Below are positions 44,613 through 53,132 of a DNA stretch of 64,000 nt, piece by piece (positions within the stretch are counted from its first letter, which is position 1; each line of letters starts with the position of its first letter). The notes beneath the pieces were generated by a model. It did not search any database. It saw only the letters and a program-made list of their open reading frames with translations, and was not told the DNA's origin. The position numbers were made by a program, and so were the translations under genes. Origin of the DNA: Verrucomicrobiota bacterium (GTDB lineage Bacteria > Verrucomicrobiota > Verrucomicrobiia > Verrucomicrobiales > DEV007); NCBI GenBank assembly GCA_018970725.1, contig JAGWVU010000008.1, forward strand, positions 1-64,000. The letters run 5' to 3'.

Positions 44613-45177
44613 TCCGACCTCGCCGGAGGTGGACGAAGCCACCGCGCTCTATTGGCTCATGCCGTTGCGGTATTTCTATGAACGCCGCGGGTTGCCTCTG
44701 CCCCCCGTCCGCTTCATCGACCCACCCAGCGTGCCCGAACCGGACCGGTCGCTCCTGGTTCACGATCGCGACATGACCCCGACCCTTGCGGCCTACCACG
44801 GATCGGAACTCCGGCTCGAGGTGCTGGATCTCGACCGGACGGAGAACTATCTCCTCCGCCTCGTGATCTTGCGCCGCAAGGACAACCTCAAGCCGGTCGA
44901 GTGCGGGGCCATCGGCATCCAACTGGACCGCTTTCCCCCGGGCGCCCGTGAATTGATTGTCGACGGAGTGGTGCCCCTCGGAGCCATCCTGGCCCGGGAA
45001 AACGTCCCGCACCAGGGAGCACCCCGCGGCTTTTTCGAGGTGGAGGCCGATGAACTCGTCGCCCACGCGTTGGGTCAGCAAAAAGGGGATCTCCTTCATG
45101 GTCGCTGCAACGAGTTGAGCTATCCGGACGGCGAGGCCTTCGCGGATATCGTTGAAATCCTGCCGCAACTCCCTTGA
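44596..45177 (+). CDS. Chorismate-lyase-like (UbiC/DUF98-type) protein
   Basis: This 193-residue protein looks like the UbiC fold: [20 protein letters not shown], then [20 protein letters not shown] with the central Arg, and [15 protein letters not shown], as in lyases that release pyruvate from chorismate. Sequence agreement is partial, and a substrate other than chorismate is likely. It lies between, and overlaps, the radical SAM gene and the metal ATPase gene, so its product may be used with theirs. Confidence 0.55.
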   Translation: MRATPDPTSPEVDEATALYWLMPLRYFYERRGLPLPPVRFIDPPSVPEPDRSLLVHDRDMTPTLAAYHGSELRLEVLDLDRTENYLLRLVILRRKDNLKPVECGAIGIQLDRFPPGARELIVDGVVPLGAILARENVPHQGAPRGFFEVEADELVAHALGQQKGDLLHGRCNELSYPDGEAFADIVEILPQLP

Positions 45178-47021
45178 AGCCGTCGCGCCCGCTCTGGTTG
45201 ACCGCGGAACTCGGCATCGCCTCCGGATCCTTGCTGGCCATCGCCTCCCACCTCGTGCTCCGGGGGGCGGGGCTCCCGGCGGATCTCCCGCTGTTCTTCG
45301 GCCTGGCGCTCGGTGGCGGACCGTTGGTGTGGACGCTGGCGGGTAAGGCGTGCCGGCTCGAATTCAGCTCCGATCTCCTCGCCGGTCTCTCCATCGTGAC
45401 CGCGGTCATCCTTCACGAATACCTCGCGGGAACCTTGGTCGTCCTCATGCTTTCCGGCGGGCAGGCGTTGGAAGGGTTCGCCGTGCGGCGGGCTTCCTCA
45501 GCCTTGCTGGCTTTGTCCAAGCGGATGCCTTCGGTCGCGCATCGCAAGGAGAACGGCACCTTGGCGGATCTCCCGCTGGATCAGGTGCGGATCGGTGATT
45601 TGCTGGTAGTCCTGCCTCATGAAACCTGCCCGGTCGATGGCGTCGTGGTGGAGGGCCGCGGCTCCATGGACGAGTCCTATCTCACCGGTGAGCCCTACGT
45701 GCTCTCGAAATCCGTGGGATCGATGGTTCTATCAGGCGCGATCAACGGGGAGGGAGCCTTGACGATCCGCGCCGAGAAAGCCGTGGCCGATTCGCGCTAC
45801 GCCAAGATCATGGAGGTGATGCGGGAGTCCGAGCAACGGCGCCCCAAGTTGCGCCGGCTCGGGGACCAGCTCGGCGCCTTTTACACTCCGGTTGCCGTGG
45901 GCATCGCCCTCGCCGCCTGGACGGTGAGCGCAGACCCGATGCGGTTTCTCGCCGTGCTGGTGGTGGCCACGCCCTGCCCCCTGCTGATCGCGATTCCCGT
46001 GGCTATCATCGGCTCCATTTCCCTGGCGGCCCGGCGCGGGATCATCATCAAGGATCCAGCCGTTCTCGAGAAGATCGATACCTGCCACACCGCGATTTTC
46101 GACAAGACCGGGACGCTGACCTACGGGGAGCCGCACGTCACGGAAATCCTGACGGACGGGCCGTTCACTCCGGACGAGGTGCTGACCCATGTGGCTTCAC
46201 TGGAACGTTATTCCCGGCATCCGCTTTCGGCTGCCGTGATCAAGGCCTCCGCCGCGGCGGGGCTGCCACTGCGGGAGGCCTCCGAGGTGAGCGAACGGGC
46301 GGGCGAGGGGCTCAAAGGTTGCATCGGGGGCCGGAAGGTGGAGGTGACCAGCCGCAAAAAGTGTGTCGCCGGAAGACCGGAAACCGCTTCCCGAATGCCC
46401 GAAGTCTCCGGCGGGCTCGAGTGCGTCATCCTGATCGACGACCACTATGCCGCCACCATTCGTTTCCGGGACGAACCGCGGGCCGAAGGACAGGCTTTCA
46501 TCCGTCATTTGCGACCGAATCACGGCTTCCGGCGGATCCTTCTCGTTTCCGGCGACCGGGAATCGGAAGTCCGTTATCTGGCGACCAAGGTGGGGATCGC
46601 CGATGTCCACGCCAGCCAAAGCCCGGAGCAAAAGCTCGCCTTGGTCCGCGAGGAAACCGCTCGGGATGGCACGGTGTTCATGGGGGATGGAATCAACGAT
46701 GCCCCGGCGCTCACCGCGGCGACTGTCGGCATCGCCTTCGGGCAGGCAAGCGATGTCACCGCGGAGGCCGCCGGTGTCGTGGTTCTGGACAGCTCCCTGC
46801 AGCGGGTGGACGAGATCCTTCACATCGGGCGCCGCATGCGACGCATCGCCTTGGAATCCGCGGTGGGCGGGATGTTGTTCAGTGTCGGGGGCATGATGCT
46901 CGCCGCCGTCGGTCTTCTCCCGCCGGTGGCCGGAGCCTTGGCGCAGGAATTGATCGATGTCCTCGCCGTGATCAACGCGCTCCGGGCCTCGTTGACTCCC
47001 AGGGTGCTGACCGACTATTGA
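45174..47021 (+). CDS. Heavy-metal P1B-type ATPase
   Basis: This 615-residue inner-membrane pump has the P-type core: the LTGEP actuator near 164, the membrane metal motif [10 protein letters not shown] near 263 (TPC instead of CPC), the phosphorylation site DKTGTLT near 310, HPLSAAVI near 346 and [10 protein letters not shown] near 504. There is no N-terminal HMA domain. TPC-type pumps are not copper-specific; Co, Zn, Fe or Mn export are options. TTG 45174 overlaps the stop of the upstream gene (TTGA), linking it to the radical SAM/UbiC-like operon. Confidence 0.9.
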   Translation: MKPSRPLWLTAELGIASGSLLAIASHLVLRGAGLPADLPLFFGLALGGGPLVWTLAGKACRLEFSSDLLAGLSIVTAVILHEYLAGTLVVLMLSGGQALEGFAVRRASSALLALSKRMPSVAHRKENGTLADLPLDQVRIGDLLVVLPHETCPVDGVVVEGRGSMDESYLTGEPYVLSKSVGSMVLSGAINGEGALTIRAEKAVADSRYAKIMEVMRESEQRRPKLRRLGDQLGAFYTPVAVGIALAAWTVSADPMRFLAVLVVATPCPLLIAIPVAIIGSISLAARRGIIIKDPAVLEKIDTCHTAIFDKTGTLTYGEPHVTEILTDGPFTPDEVLTHVASLERYSRHPLSAAVIKASAAAGLPLREASEVSERAGEGLKGCIGGRKVEVTSRKKCVAGRPETASRMPEVSGGLECVILIDDHYAATIRFRDEPRAEGQAFIRHLRPNHGFRRILLVSGDRESEVRYLATKVGIADVHASQSPEQKLALVREETARDGTVFMGDGINDAPALTAATVGIAFGQASDVTAEAAGVVVLDSSLQRVDEILHIGRRMRRIALESAVGGMLFSVGGMMLAAVGLLPPVAGALAQELIDVLAVINALRASLTPRVLTDY

Positions 47022-47136
47022 GCGGGCATCGCGGAGGGTGCGGGACTCGGGGGATGGAGGGAGGATGGTGATGTTCTGGTGAATTTTGTTCAAAAAGCCA
47101 TTTGCGGATTTTTTGATCACGTGTTCATATGATACC

Positions 47137-47745
47137 ATGAACTCCCACACGAAATCACGGTTGCAGCGTTTCTCTGAGAAAAGCGCCCGCAAGGAACAGG
47201 AAGACAGGGTCCGGGATCTCAGCCAAAGACTGAGGCTGCCGTTCGCGGAGCACGTTGCGGAATACACCCGGAAGGATCTGGACGCCACGGAGGGTTTTCT
47301 GCGCTATCTCCTCATGCTGGAGAGCGAGCCGACCTCCACCCTGGCCAGGCAGTTGCTTGGAAGGGGCATTGAACTTCCGGAACCGGACTCGCTGGACGAG
47401 CCCGGGGTCTCGCGGAAATTGGATGAAGTCATCGAGGGGCTGGCGGGACTCCGCACCTACCTCGTGCACACGGATCACCTGAGCGACCGTGAACTCTACG
47501 AGCGTCTCTGGACGGAAACGCTCAACGAGGACGAGTATGAGTTCGATGAGGGAATGGGGCAATACCAGACCACCATCGACTTGATCGAGGATGGAAGCCT
47601 TGAGTCCATGGAGATCTACCATCGGTTCTATGCGAACGAACTGGACCGGAGATCGTGGAACCGGGAGCACCCCGGGCATGTGGTTCCCGGCGTGGAACCC
47701 GCGCCCTATGACCGGGACCGCCACTTGCCCAAACCGGGATTCTGA
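47137..47745 (+). CDS. Unrecognised acidic protein, 202 residues
   Basis: The protein is hydrophilic and mainly helical, with acidic tracts (TETLNEDEYEFDEGMGQYQT) and a C-terminal ENxHxG-like run (NREHPGHVVPGVEPAPYDRD). There are no signal peptide, membrane helix or cysteines. The start ATG 47137 follows an AT-rich leader; a longer TTG start at 47086 is possible but adds a hydrophobic piece unlike the rest. It lies alone between the metal ATPase and an MBL-fold hydrolase. I cannot place it in a family. Confidence 0.55.
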   Translation: MNSHTKSRLQRFSEKSARKEQEDRVRDLSQRLRLPFAEHVAEYTRKDLDATEGFLRYLLMLESEPTSTLARQLLGRGIELPEPDSLDEPGVSRKLDEVIEGLAGLRTYLVHTDHLSDRELYERLWTETLNEDEYEFDEGMGQYQTTIDLIEDGSLESMEIYHRFYANELDRRSWNREHPGHVVPGVEPAPYDRDRHLPKPGF

Positions 47746-48105
47746 GGCGGCGGCTCTGCGGACCCTCCGGCCATGATCCGAAACCATCGCCGGAGGGCGG
47801 ACTTTCAGGCAGTTGGCAACCGCCGACAATTGACCCGCATTCCTCAAGGATCGCGTTGCGAGGCGCCGCCAAATGGCATTGCCTGCCAGGAGCGCGAAGA
47901 AATTCAGGATGAGCGGTATGCCGACATACCGCGAAACCTGAAATTCGAGTGGAACGCAGCAGGAATGGGATTGGGCAAGCCGCAGCAGCGGGGGCTTGAG
48001 GGATTTGGGTTAACCACAATCAGCAAAAAAACTTCCGCTGCTCCTCACCGGGGCGCAGCTTTTCTGGCCGGTTTGGAACGGGCGTTCCCTTCACGCTTCA
48101 CGCCT
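47746..48105. other. 360-bp gap containing a long inverted repeat
   Basis: There is no supported gene in this stretch. The only structure found is the inverted repeat at 47901-47945, annotated separately. The rest is GC-rich, unstructured to the eye, and shared by the 3' ends of the convergent unknown protein and MBL hydrolase. Confidence 0.4.
47901..47945. repeat. 45-bp two-tier inverted repeat (REP-like)
   Basis: The inner stem GCGGTATG (47913-47920) and CATACCGC (47925-47932) is perfect with a 4-nt loop. The outer arms AATTCAGG (47901-47908) and CCTGAAATT (47937-47945) pair with one bulged base. Together they could form a long hairpin between two convergent genes. There is no T tract, so it could be a REP-type element or a structured RNA end rather than a terminator. 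Confidence 0.6.
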
Positions 48106-49017
48106 TCACGCGGACGGGCCCTTTTTCTTCAATCCCTCGCACCACAGGCGGACGCCTTCGGCGCACATCGTGGAGTCATTGGCCGTTTCGTATCGTTCCC
48201 AAGTCGCGTCGTCGATCCCTTCCTGCCGGGCCCGGTCCCGGCAAAAGGACCGGAAAGCGGCGAGGAAGCCGGCTCGGTTTTCCCCGGTCACCAAGGAGAG
48301 GGCCAGTGCCCTGATTTCCCGGATGAGGCCGGCGTAGCGGCCAAGATGCTCCGTCACGGCGGTCCCGCCTTCGATGGCTCCGAAATGGGTCGGATGGATC
48401 CGGTCCAACCCGGCGGCCGCTAACCGTTCCAAGGTAGCCAGCAGGGCATCCGGATCGAACTGGGAGGGAGCGGTCGCCGGGGAAATGTAGCGGAAACCGG
48501 GGAGCCGCACTCCGGCGTTGTCCCCGGTGAAGGCCATTCCGTGGCCGACCAGCATCACGTGGTGCCGGGCATGGCCCGGGGCGTCCCATACCGCAAACCG
48601 GCTGGACCCGATGGTGAACGCATCGCCCTCGCGGAGGGCGGTCAGTTGCGATTCCGGGACCGGCAGGATTTCCCCCCAAAGCCGTTCCATGTCGTCACCG
48701 TAAACGGCGCGGGCCCCTTCGATCAGCTTTCCCGGGTCCGCGAGATGCCGGGCTCCGCGTTCATGCACGAAAATCGTCACGCCCCGTCGGGCCCAGTGTC
48801 CGGCCGCTCCCGCATGATCGAGGTGGATATGGGTCACACAGACCTTGCGGATCGCCGCAGGCTCGAACCCGGCTTGGCGAATGCCCTCGTCAAGAGCCGG
48901 AAGACAGGGGGAAGGGCCGGTTTCGATCAAGGCCAACTCGCCTTCGGATTCGATGAGATAGGCCGCGATGAGGTGCGGTTGGTCCTGAAAGCGCAGGTCG
49001 ATCGTGTGGAGGTGCAT
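48106..49017 (-). CDS. MBL-fold metallo-hydrolase
   Basis: This 303-residue metallo-beta-lactamase-fold enzyme has THIHLDHAGA near 62-71 (HxHxDH), a later metal His in APGHARHHV, TGDNAGV with the bridging Asp, and HPTHFGA near 210. A helical C-terminal segment of about 80 residues (HLGRYAGLIREIRALALSL onwards) follows, as in the DUF-type subgroup next to lactonases and glyoxalase-II-like proteins. The substrate is not predictable. Monocistronic, divergent from the isomerase operon. Confidence 0.85.
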   Translation of the reverse strand: MHLHTIDLRFQDQPHLIAAYLIESEGELALIETGPSPCLPALDEGIRQAGFEPAAIRKVCVTHIHLDHAGAAGHWARRGVTIFVHERGARHLADPGKLIEGARAVYGDDMERLWGEILPVPESQLTALREGDAFTIGSSRFAVWDAPGHARHHVMLVGHGMAFTGDNAGVRLPGFRYISPATAPSQFDPDALLATLERLAAAGLDRIHPTHFGAIEGGTAVTEHLGRYAGLIREIRALALSLVTGENRAGFLAAFRSFCRDRARQEGIDDATWERYETANDSTMCAEGVRLWCEGLKKKGPSA

Positions 49018-49084
49018 GGCGGAATTGCCTCTTGCATCGGAAATCTTTGGATTTCAAATGAAGGGATCCCTATGTTCGGGAATC

Positions 49085-50038
49085 ATGCCAAGCAGTCCAC
49101 CCACTCCCATGTCGCGCCGAACGCTCCTCGGCTCCGGTCTGGCCTCCGGAGCTTCCGCTCTCGCCCTTTCCGGAGATCCCGCCTCCGCCGCGCCGGAAAC
49201 CCCTTTCCGGTTCTGTCTGAACATGAGCACCATCCGCGGCCAGAACCTGGACGCCGCGGGGGAGATCGAGGTCGCGGGCAAGGCGGGTTACGACGCCATT
49301 GAACCATGGTTCCGCAAGATCGAGGAATATCTTCAGGCCGGCGGCAAACTGGAGGATCTCCGCAAACGGATCGAAGACCATGGCTTGGTCGTGGCCAGCG
49401 CGATCGGATTCGCCAACTGGATTGTCGATGACGACTCCGAACGGGCCGCCGGCTTGGAAACCGCAAGGAAGGACATGGATACGATCGCGCGGCTCGGCGG
49501 CGTGCGTTTGGCCGCCCCTCCCGCCGGAGCCAAGGGACCGGTCGACCTCGACCGCGCTGCCGAGCGTTACCGCGCTTTGCTTGAGCTCGGCGACCGCATG
49601 GGAGTGGTTCCCCAAATCGAGATGTGGGGGCACAGTCCGGCCATCGGCACGGTGGAGAAAGCGCTCTACATCGCAATCCGGGCGGATCATCCTTCCGCCT
49701 GTTTTCTCGGTGACACGTATCACATCTACAAAGGCGGTTCCGGTATCGAGGGACTCCGCCTGTTGGGGCCCAAGGCCTTGCTCAACTTTCATATGAACGA
49801 TTATCCTGCCGATCCACCGCGCGCGGACATCAAGGATGAGCACCGGGTCTATCCGGGAGATGGCGTGGGCCAGGTGGTGGAAACCCTCCGGATTTTCCAG
49901 GAGATCGGGGCCCGGCCGTTCCTTTCCTTGGAGTTGTTCAACAAATCCTATTGGGCGCAACCCGCCGAACTGGTGGCCCGGACCGGTCTGGAGAAAATGA
50001 AGGCAGTCGTGGCCAAATCCCTGCAAATTCCCTCATGA
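49085..50038 (+). CDS. TAT-exported sugar phosphate isomerase/epimerase-like
   Basis: This 317-residue protein has a twin-arginine signal (MSRRTLLGSGLASGASALAL) and an AP-endonuclease-2/xylose-isomerase-like TIM barrel (FRFCLNMSTIRGQNLDAAGE start). VPQIEMWGHSPAIGTVEKAL, CFLGDTYHIYKGGSG, LNFHMNDYPADPP and SLELFNKSYW supply the usual Glu/Asp/His metal ligands. Export by TAT suggests that it folds with metal in the cytoplasm. The substrate is unknown. The YceH-like gene overlaps its stop (ATGA). ATG 49109 is an alternative start directly at the RR motif. Confidence 0.85.
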   Translation: MPSSPPTPMSRRTLLGSGLASGASALALSGDPASAAPETPFRFCLNMSTIRGQNLDAAGEIEVAGKAGYDAIEPWFRKIEEYLQAGGKLEDLRKRIEDHGLVVASAIGFANWIVDDDSERAAGLETARKDMDTIARLGGVRLAAPPAGAKGPVDLDRAAERYRALLELGDRMGVVPQIEMWGHSPAIGTVEKALYIAIRADHPSACFLGDTYHIYKGGSGIEGLRLLGPKALLNFHMNDYPADPPRADIKDEHRVYPGDGVGQVVETLRIFQEIGARPFLSLELFNKSYWAQPAELVARTGLEKMKAVVAKSLQIPS

Positions 50039-50754
50039 TCGAAGACGACGACCTGCCGCCATCACATCCCGACGCGGGAGTGGAAGGGGATTCCGGCCTC
50101 CGCCTCACGTTCGCGGAGGCCCGGGTGCTCGGCTGCCTCTGGGAGAAGGAAGCCACCACGCCGGATTATTATCCCATGACGCTGAACGGCTTGCAGACCG
50201 CCTGCAACCAGAAGTCCAACCGGGACCCTGTATCCGAGTTCGACGAAGCCACCGTCGAACGGGCGGTCGAGGGGTTGCGGGAGAAACATCTCGCCGCCAA
50301 GGTGCATCTGGCCGGGTCCCGCTCCCCGAAATACAAGCACACCGCGGAGCGCGTCTTGAACCTCGATCCCGCGCAACGGGCCGTCCTCACGGTGCTGCTT
50401 CTCCGGGGCGTGCAAACTTCCGGGGAATTGAACCCGCGCACGGAACGGCTCCACAAATTCTCCGGCACCCCCGCCGTGGAGCATGTTCTCGGAACGCTGA
50501 TCGACTTTCCCGCCGGAGCCTTGGTGCGCCGCTTTCCGGCCGGATCCGGACGTCGGGTGGAGACCTTCGCCCATCTGCTGAGCGGGGAGCCCTCTCCCTT
50601 GACGGGGGGCGTAGCGGCGGCTTCCGCGGAGCAAATCGTCTTGGAAGAAGAGGCTTCATGGCGACGCAAGCTCGAGGATGAAGTGTCCTCCCTGCGCCGG
50701 GAAGTGGAAGAGCTTCGTTCCGCGCTGGACGAATTCCGCGCCATGCTCGGGTAG
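50035..50754 (+). CDS. YceH-like DUF480 protein
   Basis: This 239-residue cytosolic protein matches the DUF480/YceH family of paired winged helices. LTFAEARVLGCLWEKEATTP, then YYPMTLNGLQTACNQKSNRD and ERVLNLDPAQRAVLTVLLLRG, then QTSGELNPRTERLHKF are canonical. A C-terminal coiled coil (about 200-239, EDEVSSLRREVEELRSAL) is present. The biochemical function of the family is unknown. The start overlaps the stop of the isomerase gene by ATGA. Confidence 0.93.
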   Translation: MIEDDDLPPSHPDAGVEGDSGLRLTFAEARVLGCLWEKEATTPDYYPMTLNGLQTACNQKSNRDPVSEFDEATVERAVEGLREKHLAAKVHLAGSRSPKYKHTAERVLNLDPAQRAVLTVLLLRGVQTSGELNPRTERLHKFSGTPAVEHVLGTLIDFPAGALVRRFPAGSGRRVETFAHLLSGEPSPLTGGVAAASAEQIVLEEEASWRRKLEDEVSSLRREVEELRSALDEFRAMLG

Positions 50755-50773
50755 CTTGATCGACTGCATGGCA

Positions 50774-50806
50774 AAAAGCCTAAGAACCACGGCTTTTATG
50801 TTTTCT
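50774..50806 (+). terminator. Intrinsic terminator candidate after yceH-like gene
   Basis: AAAAGCC (50774-50780) and GGCTTTT (50791-50797) form a 7-bp stem around a 10-nt loop, followed by ATGTTTTCTT. The T tract is interrupted, so efficiency is uncertain. It lies 19 bp after the stop. Confidence 0.4.
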
Positions 50807-50851
50807 TGATCTTCTGGTATTTGCGGCGATACTTCCCAACTTCAAGCCGTT

Positions 50852-51361
50852 ATGCCACTTCCGATCTCAGAGTTTCAGGATTTGATCCGCCAACAGGGAT
50901 TGGCTGCCACCGTCTCCACGCTGGTGCGGCGCTTGCCTCCATCCCTGTTGCAGTTGGTCAAGTATGGATTCTTCGGGGTGTGCTCCGTTTGCATTTATCA
51001 GTCGATCTTCGGCGTGCTAGGGCACTCGTTCCTCCCCCATTTCGATGACCTGTCGGGCCTCTCGGCCGGTGCACGGAAAGTGAACTTCATTCTGTCCAGC
51101 GCGATCGGTTTCTTTTGTGCCAACGGCTTCGCCTATCTGACGAATGTCCGGTGGGTCTTCCAAAGCGGTCGTCATGACCGGTGGACGGAGTTTTTTCTGT
51201 TCAGTGGCGTCTCGTTCCTCGGATGGGTGGTCGGCATGGTGCCCGGCTATCTTGCCTTTGATGACGGCCATGCCAGCAGCTGGGTGGCGAGCGCGGTGGT
51301 GACCGTGGTCTCCGTGGTCGTGAACTTCATTTGTCGCAAGGTGTTCATCTTCCTGCCATGA
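50852..51361 (+). CDS. GtrA-like membrane protein
   Basis: This 169-residue membrane protein of the GtrA family has four hydrophobic helices: LVKYGFFGVCSVCIYQSIF, INFILSSAIGFFCANGFAYL-like, FLFSGVSFLGWVVGMV and VASAVVTVVSVVVNFICRKV. The motif FxxxRxWVF-like segment (NVRWVF) is typical. GtrA proteins help flip or deliver lipid-linked sugars for cell-surface glycans. Its stop overlaps the start of the glycosyltransferase (ATGA). Confidence 0.85.
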   Translation: MPLPISEFQDLIRQQGLAATVSTLVRRLPPSLLQLVKYGFFGVCSVCIYQSIFGVLGHSFLPHFDDLSGLSAGARKVNFILSSAIGFFCANGFAYLTNVRWVFQSGRHDRWTEFFLFSGVSFLGWVVGMVPGYLAFDDGHASSWVASAVVTVVSVVVNFICRKVFIFLP

Positions 51362-52902
51362 CCTCCCTTTCCCATGGCCGCTCATGGCAAAGGTTCGGCC
51401 GGTGGGAATGGAAGGAGTCTTGGCCTCTGCTGGCGCATCTGTCCTTGACGGTGCCGCTGTGCTTTGGGCTCAACTTGTGGCTGGACGAGGCCTATACCCT
51501 CGACACCACCGCCAATGGGCCGGGCCGGGCGCTTTCCCAGGCGATCCGGTTTGAACTGCAGGCTCCTCTTTACTTCGTTCTGTTGTCTTTGTGGCGATGG
51601 TTCGGGGATGGTTATGTCTGGGCCAGGATGTTCTCCGTCTGTTGCGCCGGCGGTCTGGTTTTTCTGGCCCCGGTTTTGGGCCGTCGTTGGTTGCCGGAGC
51701 GGGTGCGTCCGTGGTTTCCCTGGATGATGGCCTTGCATCCGACCGTGATCTGGGCGGCGGTGGAGACGAGAAACTACGCCCTGACCATGCTGCTGGCCGG
51801 CGCTCTGCTCGCCGTGTGGCCGGACCGGCGCCGGCCGGAAGCAGGCGGGAAAACGGATCCGAAGCTCGTGGGGCTGGCCCTGAGCGGGCTCTATACGAAC
51901 TATTTTTTCGGGTTCTTCCTTGCCGCGATGTTTTCGATGGACTGGTGGCGTGGTGAGGCGCGGTTCAGATGGCGGCTCGTGAGGCAAGCCGCGTGGATCC
52001 TGTTGGGGTTGATGCCTCTCGCTTTTTGTCTTCCAGAGCAAATGCGCATCCGGGACGCGGCCATCCACCTGGTGTCGGCTCCCGAGGACGCGAGCTATCG
52101 CGAGGATCCGGGGCTTGTGGGGGAGGTGAAGTTTGCGCTGTTCAAGGCAGTGGGTTCGCTGTCCCATCACCTTTTCCCCGCGCCCTCATCCTCGGAATGG
52201 ATTCCGGCCCGGTTGCTGGCTCTTGCGGTCTGGCTCGCTTGCCTGGTTTGGCCCGGATCCGCGGGCGCAAGGATTCGCGGTGAGCCTTCGGTCCTCTGGA
52301 ACATCGGTTGGACCGCTTGGTTTTTTGTGGCCGCCCTGCTGATAGGCGATTCCGGTCTGCGCCATGCCAGCCTGTTCGTGCCGGTGGTCCTGCTCATGGT
52401 GGGCTTCCTGTTGGATCAGATACCCCGGGCCGGTCGACCGTGGGGCTTCGCCATGCTCTTCGTGATTTACGGGGCCTGTTTGGGGGCGCGTTACCATACG
52501 GGGGCGAAGAACGGCGATTTCGTCCGGGTGGCCCGGTGGATACAAACAGAGGAAAAACCGGGGCAGCCGGTCTTTGTCTACGACCTGATGGATGCGGAAG
52601 CCTTTCGTTATCACTATCACGGCGTGAACCGGGTTGAAGCGCTTCCCGAGCCCGCCACCTTTATTGTCTATCACGTGGACAATTCCCGGCTTCCTCCCCT
52701 TGAAGGCTTGGAGCGGAGGCTCGCTGAAGTGCCCGGGAACGGTTCCCTTTGGCTTGTGGTGGACACGGGCCCGATCCGGGGCATCCCGGAACTGACCTCC
52801 AGCTTCCGGCGTTTGGAGGAAATCATGAAGAGCCGCTTCACGGTGCGTCAGGAACGAACCTTCCACGGATCCAAGGTCTATCTTCTGGATTGGAAGAAGT
52901 GA
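51358..52902 (+). CDS. GT-C fold glycosyltransferase (GT39-like)
   Basis: This 514-residue polytopic membrane protein has LDEAYTLDTTANG near 42, the acidic loop that marks GT39/ArnT-like transferases using polyprenyl-phosphate sugars. About ten helices follow, then a soluble C-terminal domain of about 130 residues (PVFVYDLMDAEAFRYHYHGV). The donor is probably a polyprenyl-linked sugar delivered with the GtrA protein. The gene overlaps the GtrA gene by ATGA. Confidence 0.83.
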   Translation: MTSLSHGRSWQRFGRWEWKESWPLLAHLSLTVPLCFGLNLWLDEAYTLDTTANGPGRALSQAIRFELQAPLYFVLLSLWRWFGDGYVWARMFSVCCAGGLVFLAPVLGRRWLPERVRPWFPWMMALHPTVIWAAVETRNYALTMLLAGALLAVWPDRRRPEAGGKTDPKLVGLALSGLYTNYFFGFFLAAMFSMDWWRGEARFRWRLVRQAAWILLGLMPLAFCLPEQMRIRDAAIHLVSAPEDASYREDPGLVGEVKFALFKAVGSLSHHLFPAPSSSEWIPARLLALAVWLACLVWPGSAGARIRGEPSVLWNIGWTAWFFVAALLIGDSGLRHASLFVPVVLLMVGFLLDQIPRAGRPWGFAMLFVIYGACLGARYHTGAKNGDFVRVARWIQTEEKPGQPVFVYDLMDAEAFRYHYHGVNRVEALPEPATFIVYHVDNSRLPPLEGLERRLAEVPGNGSLWLVVDTGPIRGIPELTSSFRRLEEIMKSRFTVRQERTFHGSKVYLLDWKK

Positions 52903-53132
52903 CCTTGGGAACCGGGTTCCCGATTCAGCCTGGATCCGGCAATGACTCGGCCTCGAGCAGAGACGCGGAGGCGCAGCGCCGCGGAGGATTGGGGGCTTTG
53001 ATTGACGGAATGTCTCTTCACCCTTCAATCTCCGGGAGGTGACGGCAGGATCTCAACCAAAACCAGTGTCCGCCAGGTTTCTCCACGCTCTCTAGCGGCT
53101 CTGGGCGAGGTATACCACCTCCGTCTCTTGGT
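52903..53132. other. 230-bp convergent gap with GC-rich repeat
   Basis: No gene is seen. The stretch AGAGACGCGGAGGCGCAGCG (from about 52959) continues into GCCGCGGAGG and resembles the 'gacgcggaggcgcag' dispersed sequence found between genes in several bacterial phyla. That this is the same repeat is an inference. No terminator is evident. Confidence 0.3.
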
